A DNA stretch of 64,000 nt from Corallococcus sp. EGB. GTDB taxonomy: Bacteria > Myxococcota > Myxococcia > Myxococcales > Myxococcaceae. A model generated the notes under the pieces. The model saw only the letters and a list, made by a program, of their open reading frames with translations. It made no database searches and was not told the origin of the DNA. Each line of letters starts with the position of its first letter. Position 1 is the stretch's first letter. Made by a program: the position numbers and the translations under genes. The DNA lies in NCBI RefSeq assembly GCF_019968905.1, contig NZ_CP079946.1, positions 9,025,356 to 9,089,355 of the forward strand, read 5' to 3'. This document shows positions 24,500 through 32,943 of the stretch, piece by piece.

Positions 24500-25760
24500 G
24501 GTTGCCTCCCCCATCGCGAGCAACGACCCACCGGGGCCAGAACGGATCCTGCTCAGGGAGCAGGCGTCTCAGCTCAGCGTCGATCTCCTTCAGCGTCCCC
24601 ACGCCCTCGCGCTCGCCTCGCATGTAGGCCTCGGCGGCCTCCACCGCGCGTTCAGCCTCCAAGGCACGCGCTTGAGTCAGCCCCATGACAGGCGACGTGA
24701 GCCAGTCATTCGCATCTCCCTGCTTCGCCCAGGGGAGCTGCCGCAGGTTCACGTGTCCCTTGTCGAGTTGGAACAGGAAGAGGGCGTCCTGCTCGTCGTC
24801 GAAGAATGGCTCCAACGATGCCAGAACCAGGGGGGAGTGAGTTGTCAGAAATGTCTGGACTGAGGTTTCGCGTGCAAGACCATCAATGACCTGGATGAGC
24901 GAACCCACGATGCGGCGCTGCCAATGTGGATGCAGGTGGGTCTCCACCTCGTCCACCAACAGGATGAAGCGGGGGTCGCGCGGCCTCCCGAGGAACTCCG
25001 AGGCCTGGGTGTGTTCGTGCCATGCCCAGACGATGAGATAGGCCAATCCGAGAATGCGCCGCATCCCCGCCGAAGCGTGCACCACCGGAATGGTGCCATA
25101 GGGCATGTCGATGGTCGGGTAGTCCTGGACGTCTTCCACTGCCAGGCGCGTAGGCCGTCCAGGCCGAATGGGTTCATCCCGGGGTGAGAGTTGCTCCAGG
25201 GCTCGCTGCAACATCTGGAACGGCGATCGTGCCGAGCCATCGTCCTGCAACTGCCAGGTCAACCAGTCCCGGACGAGCCCGTTACAGACCGTCTTGCCCT
25301 CGAACTTCAGGCCCCCCCACAGGTCCTGCGGAGAGAAGTGGAAGGCATCAGGTCTGCGCAGCAGGTCCGGATCCGAACGGGACGTCTTGTGCCAGTAGTT
25401 CCGCGCAGGGTCCCAGACGGAGAAACTTCCGTCGACACGCGCATAGACGGTCAGGCCCGGCATGGTCGGGCGCCCTTCTGGCCAGGGCCACAGCTGCCGT
25501 TCCGGATCGAAGTGGCTCGTCTTGGTCGACGCTCGCTGCGACTTACCCGTCAGGGTCCATTCAATCTGACGCCGCTTCGCGCCGCGATGCGGCCACGCCG
25601 GCAAACCGGGCCACGTTCCGGTCAGGCTCCACCATGCCACGTCGAGCAGGAAGCTCTTGCCCAACCCATTGTCGCCCGTCAGGACGTTCAGCCGAGGTGC
25701 GAACTCGACGTCCAGGCGAGGCGCGGGGCCAACCCCCTGAAGGTGAAGCGCTCGGAGCAT
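24468..25760 (-). CDS. AAA (ABC/SMC-like) ATPase, PtuA-like
   Basis: 430-residue ATPase of the RecF/OLD-like AAA_15/AAA_21 group. Walker A is GDNGLGKS (29-36); a signature-like loop is VVHASAGMRRILGLA; Walker B is FILLVDEVETHLHP; and the H-loop is FLTTHSPLVLASL. The C terminus, with TLKEIDAELRRLLPEQDPFWPRW, is followed by a basic tail. Such stand-alone ATPases paired with an HNH nuclease form Septu (PtuA/PtuB) defence systems and the accessory pair of some retrons; no reverse transcriptase is present here. This is the first gene of a five-gene minus-strand unit. No clear ribosome binding site precedes ATG 25760, only 117 bp from the divergent MoxR gene. Confidence 0.85.
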   Translation of the reverse strand: MLRALHLQGVGPAPRLDVEFAPRLNVLTGDNGLGKSFLLDVAWWSLTGTWPGLPAWPHRGAKRRQIEWTLTGKSQRASTKTSHFDPERQLWPWPEGRPTMPGLTVYARVDGSFSVWDPARNYWHKTSRSDPDLLRRPDAFHFSPQDLWGGLKFEGKTVCNGLVRDWLTWQLQDDGSARSPFQMLQRALEQLSPRDEPIRPGRPTRLAVEDVQDYPTIDMPYGTIPVVHASAGMRRILGLAYLIVWAWHEHTQASEFLGRPRDPRFILLVDEVETHLHPHWQRRIVGSLIQVIDGLARETSVQTFLTTHSPLVLASLEPFFDDEQDALFLFQLDKGHVNLRQLPWAKQGDANDWLTSPVMGLTQARALEAERAVEAAEAYMRGEREGVGTLKEIDAELRRLLPEQDPFWPRWVVARDGGGNRGPVRSRKRA

Positions 25761-25861
25761 GCGCCGACACTTAGCGCATCCCGTCCGTACCGCCCACTTC
25801 CGAAAGCCCGGATGGAGGGGGAGCACCCATCCAGCGCACACCCGCCTCACCCTCCCGCTGC

Positions 25862-25867
25862 TACACT
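25862..25867 (+). promoter_or_regulatory. -10-like element before the MoxR operon
   Basis: TACACT at 25862-25867 ends 10 bp before the ATG of the MoxR-type ATPase, which lacks a ribosome binding site, suggesting a leaderless or nearly leaderless mRNA. No good -35 box is seen, so an activator or alternative sigma factor may be needed. Confidence 0.35.
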
Positions 25868-25877
25868 CCGCGCCTCC

Positions 25878-27419
25878 ATGGCCAACCAGGATTGGGTCTC
25901 GCGCCTGCTCACCGGGCGCGCGTCGGCGGACAAGGGCCTCAGCGTCCACCTCTCCGAGCGCGACGGCGGCAGCCTCCACGACAAGATGCGGCAGGCGTAT
26001 TGGTGGATCACCAACAACGCCGTCATCTGCCCCTACTACGACATCGAGTTCGGCGGCAGCGCCGCGCTCAAGAACACCGCCGGGGACGAGGTCCACCTCC
26101 CGGAGGACATGAGCTACAGCTCCTTCGTCCTCATCCCGCTGCTCACCCTCTTCACCTGCCGCCGCGCGCTGCTCGTGGGCGGCCCGGGCCGCGGGAAGAC
26201 CACCTCCGCCATCCTCATGGCCCTGCTCTCCGGCATGGGCCGCGAGGACGTGCACCGGGGCATCCAGCGCGGACATCCGCAGCTGTCCATCGCGGACCTG
26301 CTCGGCGCGCCGCTGCCGTCCGACATGCTCAAGGCGGAGGACCTGTCCGCCGTGAAGGTCAGCTGGCGCAAGTGGATTGGCCAGCGCGTGAAGATTGTCG
26401 ACGAATACAACCGCATCCCCACCAAGACCCAGTCCGCCCTGCTGTCGCTGTTGGGCGAGGGCTACGCGGAGATGATGGACCAGTACGTCTACACCGGCCG
26501 CTCGTCCTGGTTCCTCACCGCCAACGACGACCAGGGCGGCGGCACGTTCCAGGTCATCGAGGCGCTCAAGGACCGCCTGGACGTCGTCGTGCGCGCCGTG
26601 CCCTTCAACTCCGGCTTCGTGGACACGCTGCTCCAGCGCATCGAGTCCGACAAGTCCCCGGAGGAGCTGCTCCCCAAGGACATCGTCTTCACGCCCGGCG
26701 AGCTGGAGAAGGCCTACAACGCCATCCTCGCCGTGGAGGTGCCCAAGGGCGTGCTGGAGCGCGTGGCCTTCTTCCTGGGCCAGCTGGACTTCTGCCGCAT
26801 GGCGTCTCCGCGCTTCGAGTTCAAGCACAAGGACACGCTGAAGCTGGCCGGGCAGACCGTGTCCGCCGTGTGCAACGAGCAGTGCCCGCTGGACAAGAAG
26901 GTGCACCTCTGCACGCAGACGGAGAACGGCACCAGCGTGCGCGCGTATCAGACCATCCTCCACTTCGCGAAGGCGCTCGCGTTCTTCCGCGGCCACCGCG
27001 TGGCGGAGCTGGAGGACTTCCGGCAGATCATCCCCTGGGTGCTGCACGAGAAGCTCACCCCCAACGCGCGCAGCCCCTTCTTCGAGGTGAAGGGCAACAA
27101 GATGCTGCTCCAGGACCGCGTGGCGTGGATCCGCAACATGTTCGACATGGCCATGGCCCGCTACGGCACCCACGCGCCCGTGCGCCAGAAGGTCGCAGCC
27201 CTGCGCACCGAGCTGGACCAGGGCCTGTCCGGCGTGGACCTGCGCACCACGGAGAAGCGCCTGTCCACCGTCACCGCGCTGATGAACGAACTGATGACCC
27301 GCCAGGAGTTGTCCGGCCCGGTGTACGAGGACCTCATCCACTTGAAGTCCCTCTACAGCCGCTACCGCAACTACGCGACGTGGCTGAAGGAGAACCCGGG
27401 CGGTCAGGGGCAGCCATGA
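25878..27419 (+). CDS. MoxR-type AAA+ ATPase
   Basis: 513-residue AAA+ ATPase. Walker A is GGPGRGKTT (101-109), Walker B VKIVDEYNRIP (about 172-181, with DE at 175-176), and sensor 1 lies in SSWFLTANDDQGGG, followed by an arginine-rich EALKDRLDVVVRAVPF, typical of MoxR proteins. The C-terminal 150 residues are helical and family-specific. MoxR ATPases work as chaperones with VWA-domain partners; here the VWA protein is two genes downstream. It is first of five genes joined by 4-bp overlaps (stop 27419, next start 27416). It is larger than classic MoxR (about 330 residues), closer to the long forms in VWA-linked conflict systems. Confidence 0.9.
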   Translation: MANQDWVSRLLTGRASADKGLSVHLSERDGGSLHDKMRQAYWWITNNAVICPYYDIEFGGSAALKNTAGDEVHLPEDMSYSSFVLIPLLTLFTCRRALLVGGPGRGKTTSAILMALLSGMGREDVHRGIQRGHPQLSIADLLGAPLPSDMLKAEDLSAVKVSWRKWIGQRVKIVDEYNRIPTKTQSALLSLLGEGYAEMMDQYVYTGRSSWFLTANDDQGGGTFQVIEALKDRLDVVVRAVPFNSGFVDTLLQRIESDKSPEELLPKDIVFTPGELEKAYNAILAVEVPKGVLERVAFFLGQLDFCRMASPRFEFKHKDTLKLAGQTVSAVCNEQCPLDKKVHLCTQTENGTSVRAYQTILHFAKALAFFRGHRVAELEDFRQIIPWVLHEKLTPNARSPFFEVKGNKMLLQDRVAWIRNMFDMAMARYGTHAPVRQKVAALRTELDQGLSGVDLRTTEKRLSTVTALMNELMTRQELSGPVYEDLIHLKSLYSRYRNYATWLKENPGGQGQP

Positions 27420-28243
27420 GCGATTTCGTCAAGGACCTGGAGAACGAAGCCCGCGGCCGGTTCGTGCGCTGGGACCGCGCGCTGTGGAGCGCCTTCCTCA
27501 ACGGGCCCGTGGTCCGCATGGGCCGGGGACTGGCCAGCGGTGACGCCGCTGCCGGCGAGGAGGTGCTGCGCAACTACATGCGCCTGGGCGCGGAGGGCAT
27601 CGGGCTGGGCTACCTGTACCCGGAGTCCGCCGGGCGGGAGAACTTCTTCACGCTCGCGTGGCGGGAGCTGCTGCCGCGCCTGTTGCCGGCCCTGCGCCAG
27701 GAGGAGCAGGCCCGGGCGCTCGCGCGCATGTGGAACCTCAGCGAGAACCTGGAGTCCGCGCCGCCCTGGGTGCAGCGGCTGTTCTGCCGCCTGGGCGCGA
27801 AGCTGACCTCGCTGGAGAACCTGGAGGGCCACCTGCACGGCATCGCCAACGCGGCGATGGAGCCTCCCACCCAGGCGCTGGGCGACACGTCCACCGCGAA
27901 GTGGGTGGACCTGTCCCAGGAGGACGCGCGCTTCATGCCCGGGGAGATGCACTTCCTGGCGCCCGCCATCGTCTGCGTGCACGACCGCCACCGCGCCACC
28001 GCCGCGGGCGGACGCGACGCGGCCACGCAGGGCGTGTGGCTGGTGGAGAAGCCCGTGCTCCTGGGCTCCATGGGCTGCACCGAGCGGCTGGAGCCCGCGA
28101 CGGGCAAGCCCTCCAAGGCGCTCACCTCGCTGGCGCAGCGAGACCCTCGCGCGGGGGACTGGTACAGCACCCTTCACAACGAATGGCGCGCGGTGGCCAC
28201 GATGCAGACGTCCCAGTGGCTGGCGGTCATCCTGCCGACATGA
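27416..28243 (+). CDS. Unknown protein of the MoxR-VWA operon
   Basis: 275-residue soluble protein of unrecognised family, starting in an ATGA overlap with the MoxR gene. It appears mostly helical in the first 160 residues (ENFFTLAWRELLPRLLPALR, ARALARMWNLSENLESAPPW, LTSLENLEGHLHGIANAAM) and beta-rich after 190 (FLAPAIVCVHDRH, GVWLVEKPVLLGSMGC). It ends WLAVILPT, just at the coupled start of the VWA gene. No catalytic motif or signal peptide is recognisable. Its position between ATPase and VWA partner suggests an adaptor or the substrate-specific third component of a ternary system, but this is only context. Confidence 0.8.
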   Translation: MSDFVKDLENEARGRFVRWDRALWSAFLNGPVVRMGRGLASGDAAAGEEVLRNYMRLGAEGIGLGYLYPESAGRENFFTLAWRELLPRLLPALRQEEQARALARMWNLSENLESAPPWVQRLFCRLGAKLTSLENLEGHLHGIANAAMEPPTQALGDTSTAKWVDLSQEDARFMPGEMHFLAPAIVCVHDRHRATAAGGRDAATQGVWLVEKPVLLGSMGCTERLEPATGKPSKALTSLAQRDPRAGDWYSTLHNEWRAVATMQTSQWLAVILPT

Positions 28244-29949
28244 GCGCGGGCGCGGCCTTCACGCCAGAGGATGTAGAGCGGTGCTGGCGCGACGCGCTGG
28301 CGCTGTGGGACGTGCACGTGCAGCTGAGCCCGCCCGAACCGCACCAGCCCTTCCCTCCCGGCGAGGCCGCGCCGGATGAACCGCTCGCGTACATCGACCT
28401 GGTGCGCCGGCAGGTGTTCGTCCACTTCGACCTGCTCGTCCGCATGGGCGCGCGCGACAGCCTCACCGCCGTGCTGGCCCACGAGATTGGCCACCACGTG
28501 CGCTTCCCGCACACGCTGGGCTGGGACGCGGAGCTGCGCGTGATGGAGCAGCGCCTCATCCCCGGCCTGGGCCAGTCGCTCACCAACCTGTTCTTCGACC
28601 TCCAGGTGAATGAGTTCGTGGGCCGCACCCACGCGGAAGCGCTGTGCCAGGTGTACCGGGGCTTCCTGCGCACGCCCGACGGGCGAGAGAAGAACAAGGA
28701 CCCGCGAAAGAAGAAGGATGGCGGCACGGGAGGCCCATCCCCGCTGTTCTGCTTCTACCTGGCCATCTACGAGGAGCTGTGGCGCCGCGAGCCCGGATAC
28801 CTGGTGCCCGAGGACCTGCTGCCGAAGCTGGAGGAGGCCTACCCGGGCTTCCGCGCGCAGGCGCGCATGTTCGTGCAGACCTTCTACGCGCTGCCCGACC
28901 CGCGCCTGCAGTTCCTCTACTTCTGCGCCACGTTCATCCGCTTCATCGACGTGCCCTCTGAAGTGGCCTTCTGCCTGCCCATGGGCGGAGACATCTCCCC
29001 TCCGGACGAGGGCGACCTGGACGCGGCGGTGCAGTCCGGCGAGCGGTGGGGGGACGTGCTGGACGAGGCCCGCGCGAAGGGCTGGCTGGACGACTCGCAC
29101 GACACGAAGGAGTCGGATCCGCTGGAGACCATCCGCCGCGTGACGGCGCACCTGCCCGGCAAGGATGGCGGCAGGCTGCGGCGGGCGCTGGTGGCCCGGT
29201 ACTACCGGCGGCTGGTGGACCAGTACATCCTCAAGCTGCCCGCCTCACCCGCGAAGCCTGAGCCCTACCTGCGCACGATTCCGGAGGCGTGGGAGTACGG
29301 CGACGACCCGTCCACCATCGACTGGACGCTCACGGTGATTTCGCAGGGCCCGCTCGCCGCGGTGTCCCCGCTGCGCCGCGAGCTGGAGGCGGACCTGCCG
29401 CCGCCGTCGGAGCTGGGCGTGCCCGCGCTCGAAATCTACCTGGACACCAGCGGCTCCATGCCCAACCCGGAGCAGCAGCTCAACGCGATGACGCTGGCCG
29501 CGCAGGTGCTGTCGGCCTCCGCGCTGCGCAAGGGCGCCCGGGTGCGCGGCATCGTCTACTCGGCGGACAACCCCATCGTGTCCCCGTGGATGTACGACGA
29601 GGAGACGGCGCGCGACTTCTTCTTCCACTACATCGGCGGAGGGACGTGGTTCCCGGTGGAGGTGATGGAGGAGCTGTCCCAAGAGGAGCCGGACGCGCTG
29701 CGGGTCGTCATCTCCGACAGCGACTTCCTGCACAACATGCGGCAGGAGGGAGCGCTGCCGGGGTTCGCCCGCGCGATGGAGCGCTCGCGCCGGGTGGTGG
29801 CCTTCCTCGCGCTACCGGACGACGCCGCCGCGCGGCAGGCTTTGGCGCCGGTGGTGGGGAGCCCGCGCTTCCGGATCGCCACCGTGCAATGGATGTCTGA
29901 CTTTGGCCGTGCCGCCGCGGCGCTGGCCGATGCCCTGTTGGAGAAATGA
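28240..29949 (+). CDS. Zinc-metallopeptidase-like plus VWA domain protein
   Basis: 569-residue protein. The N-terminal part carries HEIGHH (81-86), a gluzincin-type HExxH, followed by acidic residues in FFDLQVNEFVG that may give the third zinc ligand. The C-terminal part is a VWA-like domain with a complete MIDAS start DTSGS (402-406) and later SDSDFL. This order resembles the DUF2201/VWA-like proteins partnered with MoxR ATPases, which are thought to be remodelled by them. There is no signal peptide, so it acts in the cytosol. It overlaps both neighbours by 4 bp (ATGA). It may be the effector of the operon, as an ATPase-gated protease. Confidence 0.87.
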   Translation: MSAGAAFTPEDVERCWRDALALWDVHVQLSPPEPHQPFPPGEAAPDEPLAYIDLVRRQVFVHFDLLVRMGARDSLTAVLAHEIGHHVRFPHTLGWDAELRVMEQRLIPGLGQSLTNLFFDLQVNEFVGRTHAEALCQVYRGFLRTPDGREKNKDPRKKKDGGTGGPSPLFCFYLAIYEELWRREPGYLVPEDLLPKLEEAYPGFRAQARMFVQTFYALPDPRLQFLYFCATFIRFIDVPSEVAFCLPMGGDISPPDEGDLDAAVQSGERWGDVLDEARAKGWLDDSHDTKESDPLETIRRVTAHLPGKDGGRLRRALVARYYRRLVDQYILKLPASPAKPEPYLRTIPEAWEYGDDPSTIDWTLTVISQGPLAAVSPLRRELEADLPPPSELGVPALEIYLDTSGSMPNPEQQLNAMTLAAQVLSASALRKGARVRGIVYSADNPIVSPWMYDEETARDFFFHYIGGGTWFPVEVMEELSQEEPDALRVVISDSDFLHNMRQEGALPGFARAMERSRRVVAFLALPDDAAARQALAPVVGSPRFRIATVQWMSDFGRAAAALADALLEK

Positions 29950-30512
29950 TGGCCGTCTCGATTCCCCACCTCCGTGAGCAGCTCGCGGCCACGCCCATCG
30001 TGTCGCCGTATCCGTATGACCTGGCGGTGGCCATCGTCTGCGACACCTTCCGCATGGCCAGCCAGCGCCCCCCGTCCGAGGCAGAGTGGGAGAAGCTGGA
30101 GCAGCGCCTGAAGAACCCGCTGTTCCGCGAACAGGTGGGCATGCTCGCGCACGTGCTGGTGTCCTCGGACCTGCGCAAGAAGACGGCGCTCTACCTCGGC
30201 CCGGACCGCACCCCGCAGGCGCGGCTCCAGCAGTTCTTCGAGGAGGTGCACCCGCTCACCGCGGAGATGGTGCGCTCCAACGCCTTCCGCCAGGAGGAGT
30301 TCCTGCGCAAGTGGCTGGCGGCCCTGGGCGCGGACATCGAGGGCGAGACAGAGGCCGAGTCGAGGCGCCGCCTCAAGGACCTGGACTACCGGCAGGCCGT
30401 GACGGACCTGCGCAAGGTGGAGGAGGCGCGCAAGAAGGAGGCGGACCGGCGCCAGCAGATGCTCGAAGAGGCCCAGCGCAAGGAAGCCGAGGCCCGGGGC
30501 TGGCGCGAGTGA
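29946..30512 (+). CDS. Unknown coiled-coil protein of the MoxR-VWA operon
   Basis: 188-residue protein translated from an ATGA overlap with the VWA gene. The first 130 residues are helical and include YPYDLAVAIVCDTFRMASQR and TPQARLQQFFEEVHPL. The last 50 form a charged Lys/Glu/Arg coiled coil (RKVEEARKKEADRRQQMLEE). No known domain was recognised. The coiled coil suggests it oligomerises or binds another component of the operon. The stop overlaps the GTG of the next gene (GTGA). Confidence 0.78.
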   Translation: MMAVSIPHLREQLAATPIVSPYPYDLAVAIVCDTFRMASQRPPSEAEWEKLEQRLKNPLFREQVGMLAHVLVSSDLRKKTALYLGPDRTPQARLQQFFEEVHPLTAEMVRSNAFRQEEFLRKWLAALGADIEGETEAESRRRLKDLDYRQAVTDLRKVEEARKKEADRRQQMLEEAQRKEAEARGWRE

Positions 30513-31810
30513 CGCTCGGGGTCGCGCCCAAGGCCCGCATCCGCCGCGACAGCCACACGCAGCGCCCGCACCTGCCCTGGGCGCTGGACGTGGCGGAGGG
30601 CCTGGCGCGCGGAGTGGCCACGGTGGACGAAGCCGCCGCCCGCGCGGAATTGGAAGCGCGCCTGCCGGCCTTGCGCGAAGCGCTCCGGGGCTCGCCCTAC
30701 TACGTGCGCGTGCTGCGCGAGTCCGGCCTGCACCCGGGGGACCTGCGCCGCCTGGAGGACCTGCGGCACTTCCCCGCGCTGGACCGCGCCACGCTCGCGC
30801 GCCACTGGGAGGACGTGCCCGTGCTGCCCGCCACGTCCGACGAATGCGTGGTGGTGAGGAGCTCCGGCACCACCGGCGACCCGGTGAACGTGCTGCGGGA
30901 CCGGCGAGACTGCCTGCTCATGTGGGCCGTGCTCCGCTTCTTCACCGAGCGCACCCGCACCGCGCCGCCCCCGCGTCCGCGCGTGGTGTTGCTGGACGCG
31001 CTGCCGGGAGGCCTGGAGTACTCCGTGCGCCTGCCGCTGTTCCACGACGGCGCCCTGCACCGCGTCTCCGTGCTGCGCGACGACGCCGCGGCGCGCCTCC
31101 AGCGGGTGAAGGCCTCGGTCGTCTTCTCCGACCCGGAGGGGCTGCGGTGGCTCCTGGCCCATCCGGAGGTGCCCTCGCCCCGGCTGGCGCTCACCTCCGC
31201 GCAGCACCTGCCGCGGACGCTGCGCGAGGCGTGGAGGCGGGAGCGCGGCGTGCCCCTCCTCAACTACTACGCCGCCATGGAGACGGGACCGCTCGCGTGG
31301 GAGTGCCTGGAGGACGCGAACCCGGGCCGCTTCCACGTGCTCACGCCGGACGTCTGGTTGGAGCCGGACGGGGACGAGGTGGTGGTGACGCGGCTGCGGC
31401 CCAGCGTGCTGCCGCTCCTGCGCTACCGGCCCGGAGACACCGGCACCGTGCGGCGCGACGCGTGCGCCTGCGGCTTCCACGGCTGGACGCTGACGGGGTT
31501 CGGTGGACGCGGGGCCTGCGCGTTCCATACGCCCTCGGGGCGCGCGGTGGACGCGTGGTCGCTGGCCTGGGTGTTCAAGCATCATCCGCTGCGCGCGTTC
31601 CGGCTGACGCAGGTGACGCGCGAGCGCTTCACGCTGGAGCTGTCAGGCGCGCCCCCGGACGGCGTGGCGGCGCTGTGCGAGCGGCTCACCGCGGCGCTGC
31701 GCAACCTGGGGTGGGAAGCGCCCGTGGTGGAGGCCGCTCCCGTGGCGGGGGGGCTGGCACCGGCCGCCAAGCCGCTCCCCTTCCGCTGCGAGCTGGCGCC
31801 TCCTGGATGA
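30509..31810 (+). CDS. Adenylate-forming ligase, PaaK/CoF-synthetase-like
   Basis: 433-residue ANL-superfamily enzyme of the phenylacetate-CoA ligase-like group (COG1541). The phosphate-binding loop is VVVRSSGTTGDP; NYYAAMETGPLAWEC matches the aromatic-acid and acidic motif; LRYRPGDTGTV carries the conserved Asp; CACGFHGWTLTGFGGRG matches the hinge region and resembles the Cys pair seen in PaaK-like proteins. It should activate a carboxylic acid to an acyl-AMP. Start is GTG 30509 in a GTGA overlap with the previous gene, so it is coupled to the MoxR-VWA operon. A ligase in such an operon is unusual; the acid and acceptor are unknown. Confidence 0.85.
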   Translation: MTLGVAPKARIRRDSHTQRPHLPWALDVAEGLARGVATVDEAAARAELEARLPALREALRGSPYYVRVLRESGLHPGDLRRLEDLRHFPALDRATLARHWEDVPVLPATSDECVVVRSSGTTGDPVNVLRDRRDCLLMWAVLRFFTERTRTAPPPRPRVVLLDALPGGLEYSVRLPLFHDGALHRVSVLRDDAAARLQRVKASVVFSDPEGLRWLLAHPEVPSPRLALTSAQHLPRTLREAWRRERGVPLLNYYAAMETGPLAWECLEDANPGRFHVLTPDVWLEPDGDEVVVTRLRPSVLPLLRYRPGDTGTVRRDACACGFHGWTLTGFGGRGACAFHTPSGRAVDAWSLAWVFKHHPLRAFRLTQVTRERFTLELSGAPPDGVAALCERLTAALRNLGWEAPVVEAAPVAGGLAPAAKPLPFRCELAPPG

Positions 31811-31897
31811 GCCGGGCCTCCGCCCGGCCGTTTGCCCTGGATTCCCGCGCCCCGCGTGAAGATTCTCCCTGGGGAAGTGCACCCGCACGGAGGTCAC

Positions 31898-32908
31898 ATG
31901 GAGACTCGGAAGCTGGGCAGGCAGGGCCTCACCGTTTCGGCGCTGGGCCTGGGCTGCATGGGCATGTCGGACTTCTACGCGGGCCGTGACGACGCGGAGT
32001 CGGAGGCCACGCTGCTCCATGCGCTGGAGCGGGGCATCACCTTCTTCGACACGGCGGACGCCTACGGCCCCGGCCGCAACGAGGAGCTGGTGGGCCGCGT
32101 GCTGGGCCCCCACCGCCAGCGCATCGTCCTGGCCACGAAGTTCGGCCTCGTGCGCGACCCGGCCAATCCCCAGTCGCGCGGCGTCAACGGCCGGCCTGAG
32201 TACGTGAAGCAGGCGTGCGACGCGAGCCTGAAGCGCCTGGGAATGGACGTCATCGACCTGTACTACCTGCACCGGGTGGATCCGAAGACGCCCATCGAGG
32301 ACACGGTGGGCGCGATGGCGGACCTGGTGAAGGCCGGCAAGGTGCGCTTCCTGGGGCTGTCGGAGGTGAACTCGGAGACGCTGCGCCGCGCGTGCGCCGT
32401 GCACCCCATCACCGCGCTCCAGTCGGAGTACTCGCTGTGGAGCCGCGATCCGGAGGACGGCGTGCTCCAGACGTGCCGCGAGCTGGGCGTGGGCTTCGTG
32501 CCCTACAGCCCGCTGGGCCGCGGCTTCCTCACCGGCCAGTTCAAGCGCTTCGAGGACCTGCCGGAGGACGACTACCGCCGCCACTCGCCCCGCTTCCAGG
32601 GGGAGAACTTCCAGCGCAACCTGAAGCTGGTGGAGCACATCGACCGGCTCGCGACGCAGAAGGGGTGCACGCCCGCGCAGCTCGCGCTCGCCTGGGTGCT
32701 GTCGCGCGGCGAGGACGTGGTCCCCATCCCCGGCACCAAGCGCCGCAAGTACCTGGACGACAACCTGGGCGCGCTGAACGTGAAGCTCACGCAGAAGGAC
32801 CTGGCGGACATCGAAGCCATCGCGCCACCGGGCGTGGCCGCGGGCGAGCGCTACCCCACCGCCATGCAGGGCTTCGTCCAGGCAGACAAGCAGAAGGAGG
32901 CACGCTGA
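31898..32908 (+). CDS. Aldo/keto reductase
   Basis: 336-residue NADPH-dependent reductase of the AKR13/AKR11 type. The catalytic Asp-Tyr pair is in [18 protein letters not shown], the Lys in [11 protein letters not shown] and the His in [15 protein letters not shown]-binding residues are in [11 protein letters not shown] and [18 protein letters not shown] 31898 is preceded by ACGGAGGTCAC; the frame is open further upstream without a better site. Members reduce aldehydes and ketones, often as detoxification of reactive carbonyls. It ends 35 bp before a sensor kinase gene, possibly on one transcript. Confidence 0.94.
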   Translation: METRKLGRQGLTVSALGLGCMGMSDFYAGRDDAESEATLLHALERGITFFDTADAYGPGRNEELVGRVLGPHRQRIVLATKFGLVRDPANPQSRGVNGRPEYVKQACDASLKRLGMDVIDLYYLHRVDPKTPIEDTVGAMADLVKAGKVRFLGLSEVNSETLRRACAVHPITALQSEYSLWSRDPEDGVLQTCRELGVGFVPYSPLGRGFLTGQFKRFEDLPEDDYRRHSPRFQGENFQRNLKLVEHIDRLATQKGCTPAQLALAWVLSRGEDVVPIPGTKRRKYLDDNLGALNVKLTQKDLADIEAIAPPGVAAGERYPTAMQGFVQADKQKEAR

Positions 32909-32943
32909 CGGAGGCCCCGCAGGCCCATCCGCCCCGCGCATCC

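Noticed and set aside
24468-25760. A retron with accessory ATPase and HNH genes
   Set aside because: No reverse transcriptase motif (such as YxDD) and no msr/msd-like repeat pair were seen nearby, so Septu-like is the better comparison.
24468-27341. A 957-codon minus-strand open frame that would fuse an N-terminal region to the AAA ATPase
   Set aside because: The first 500 codons are antisense to the MoxR ATPase gene and have His/Arg/Glu-rich shadow composition; the ATPase proper begins at 25760.
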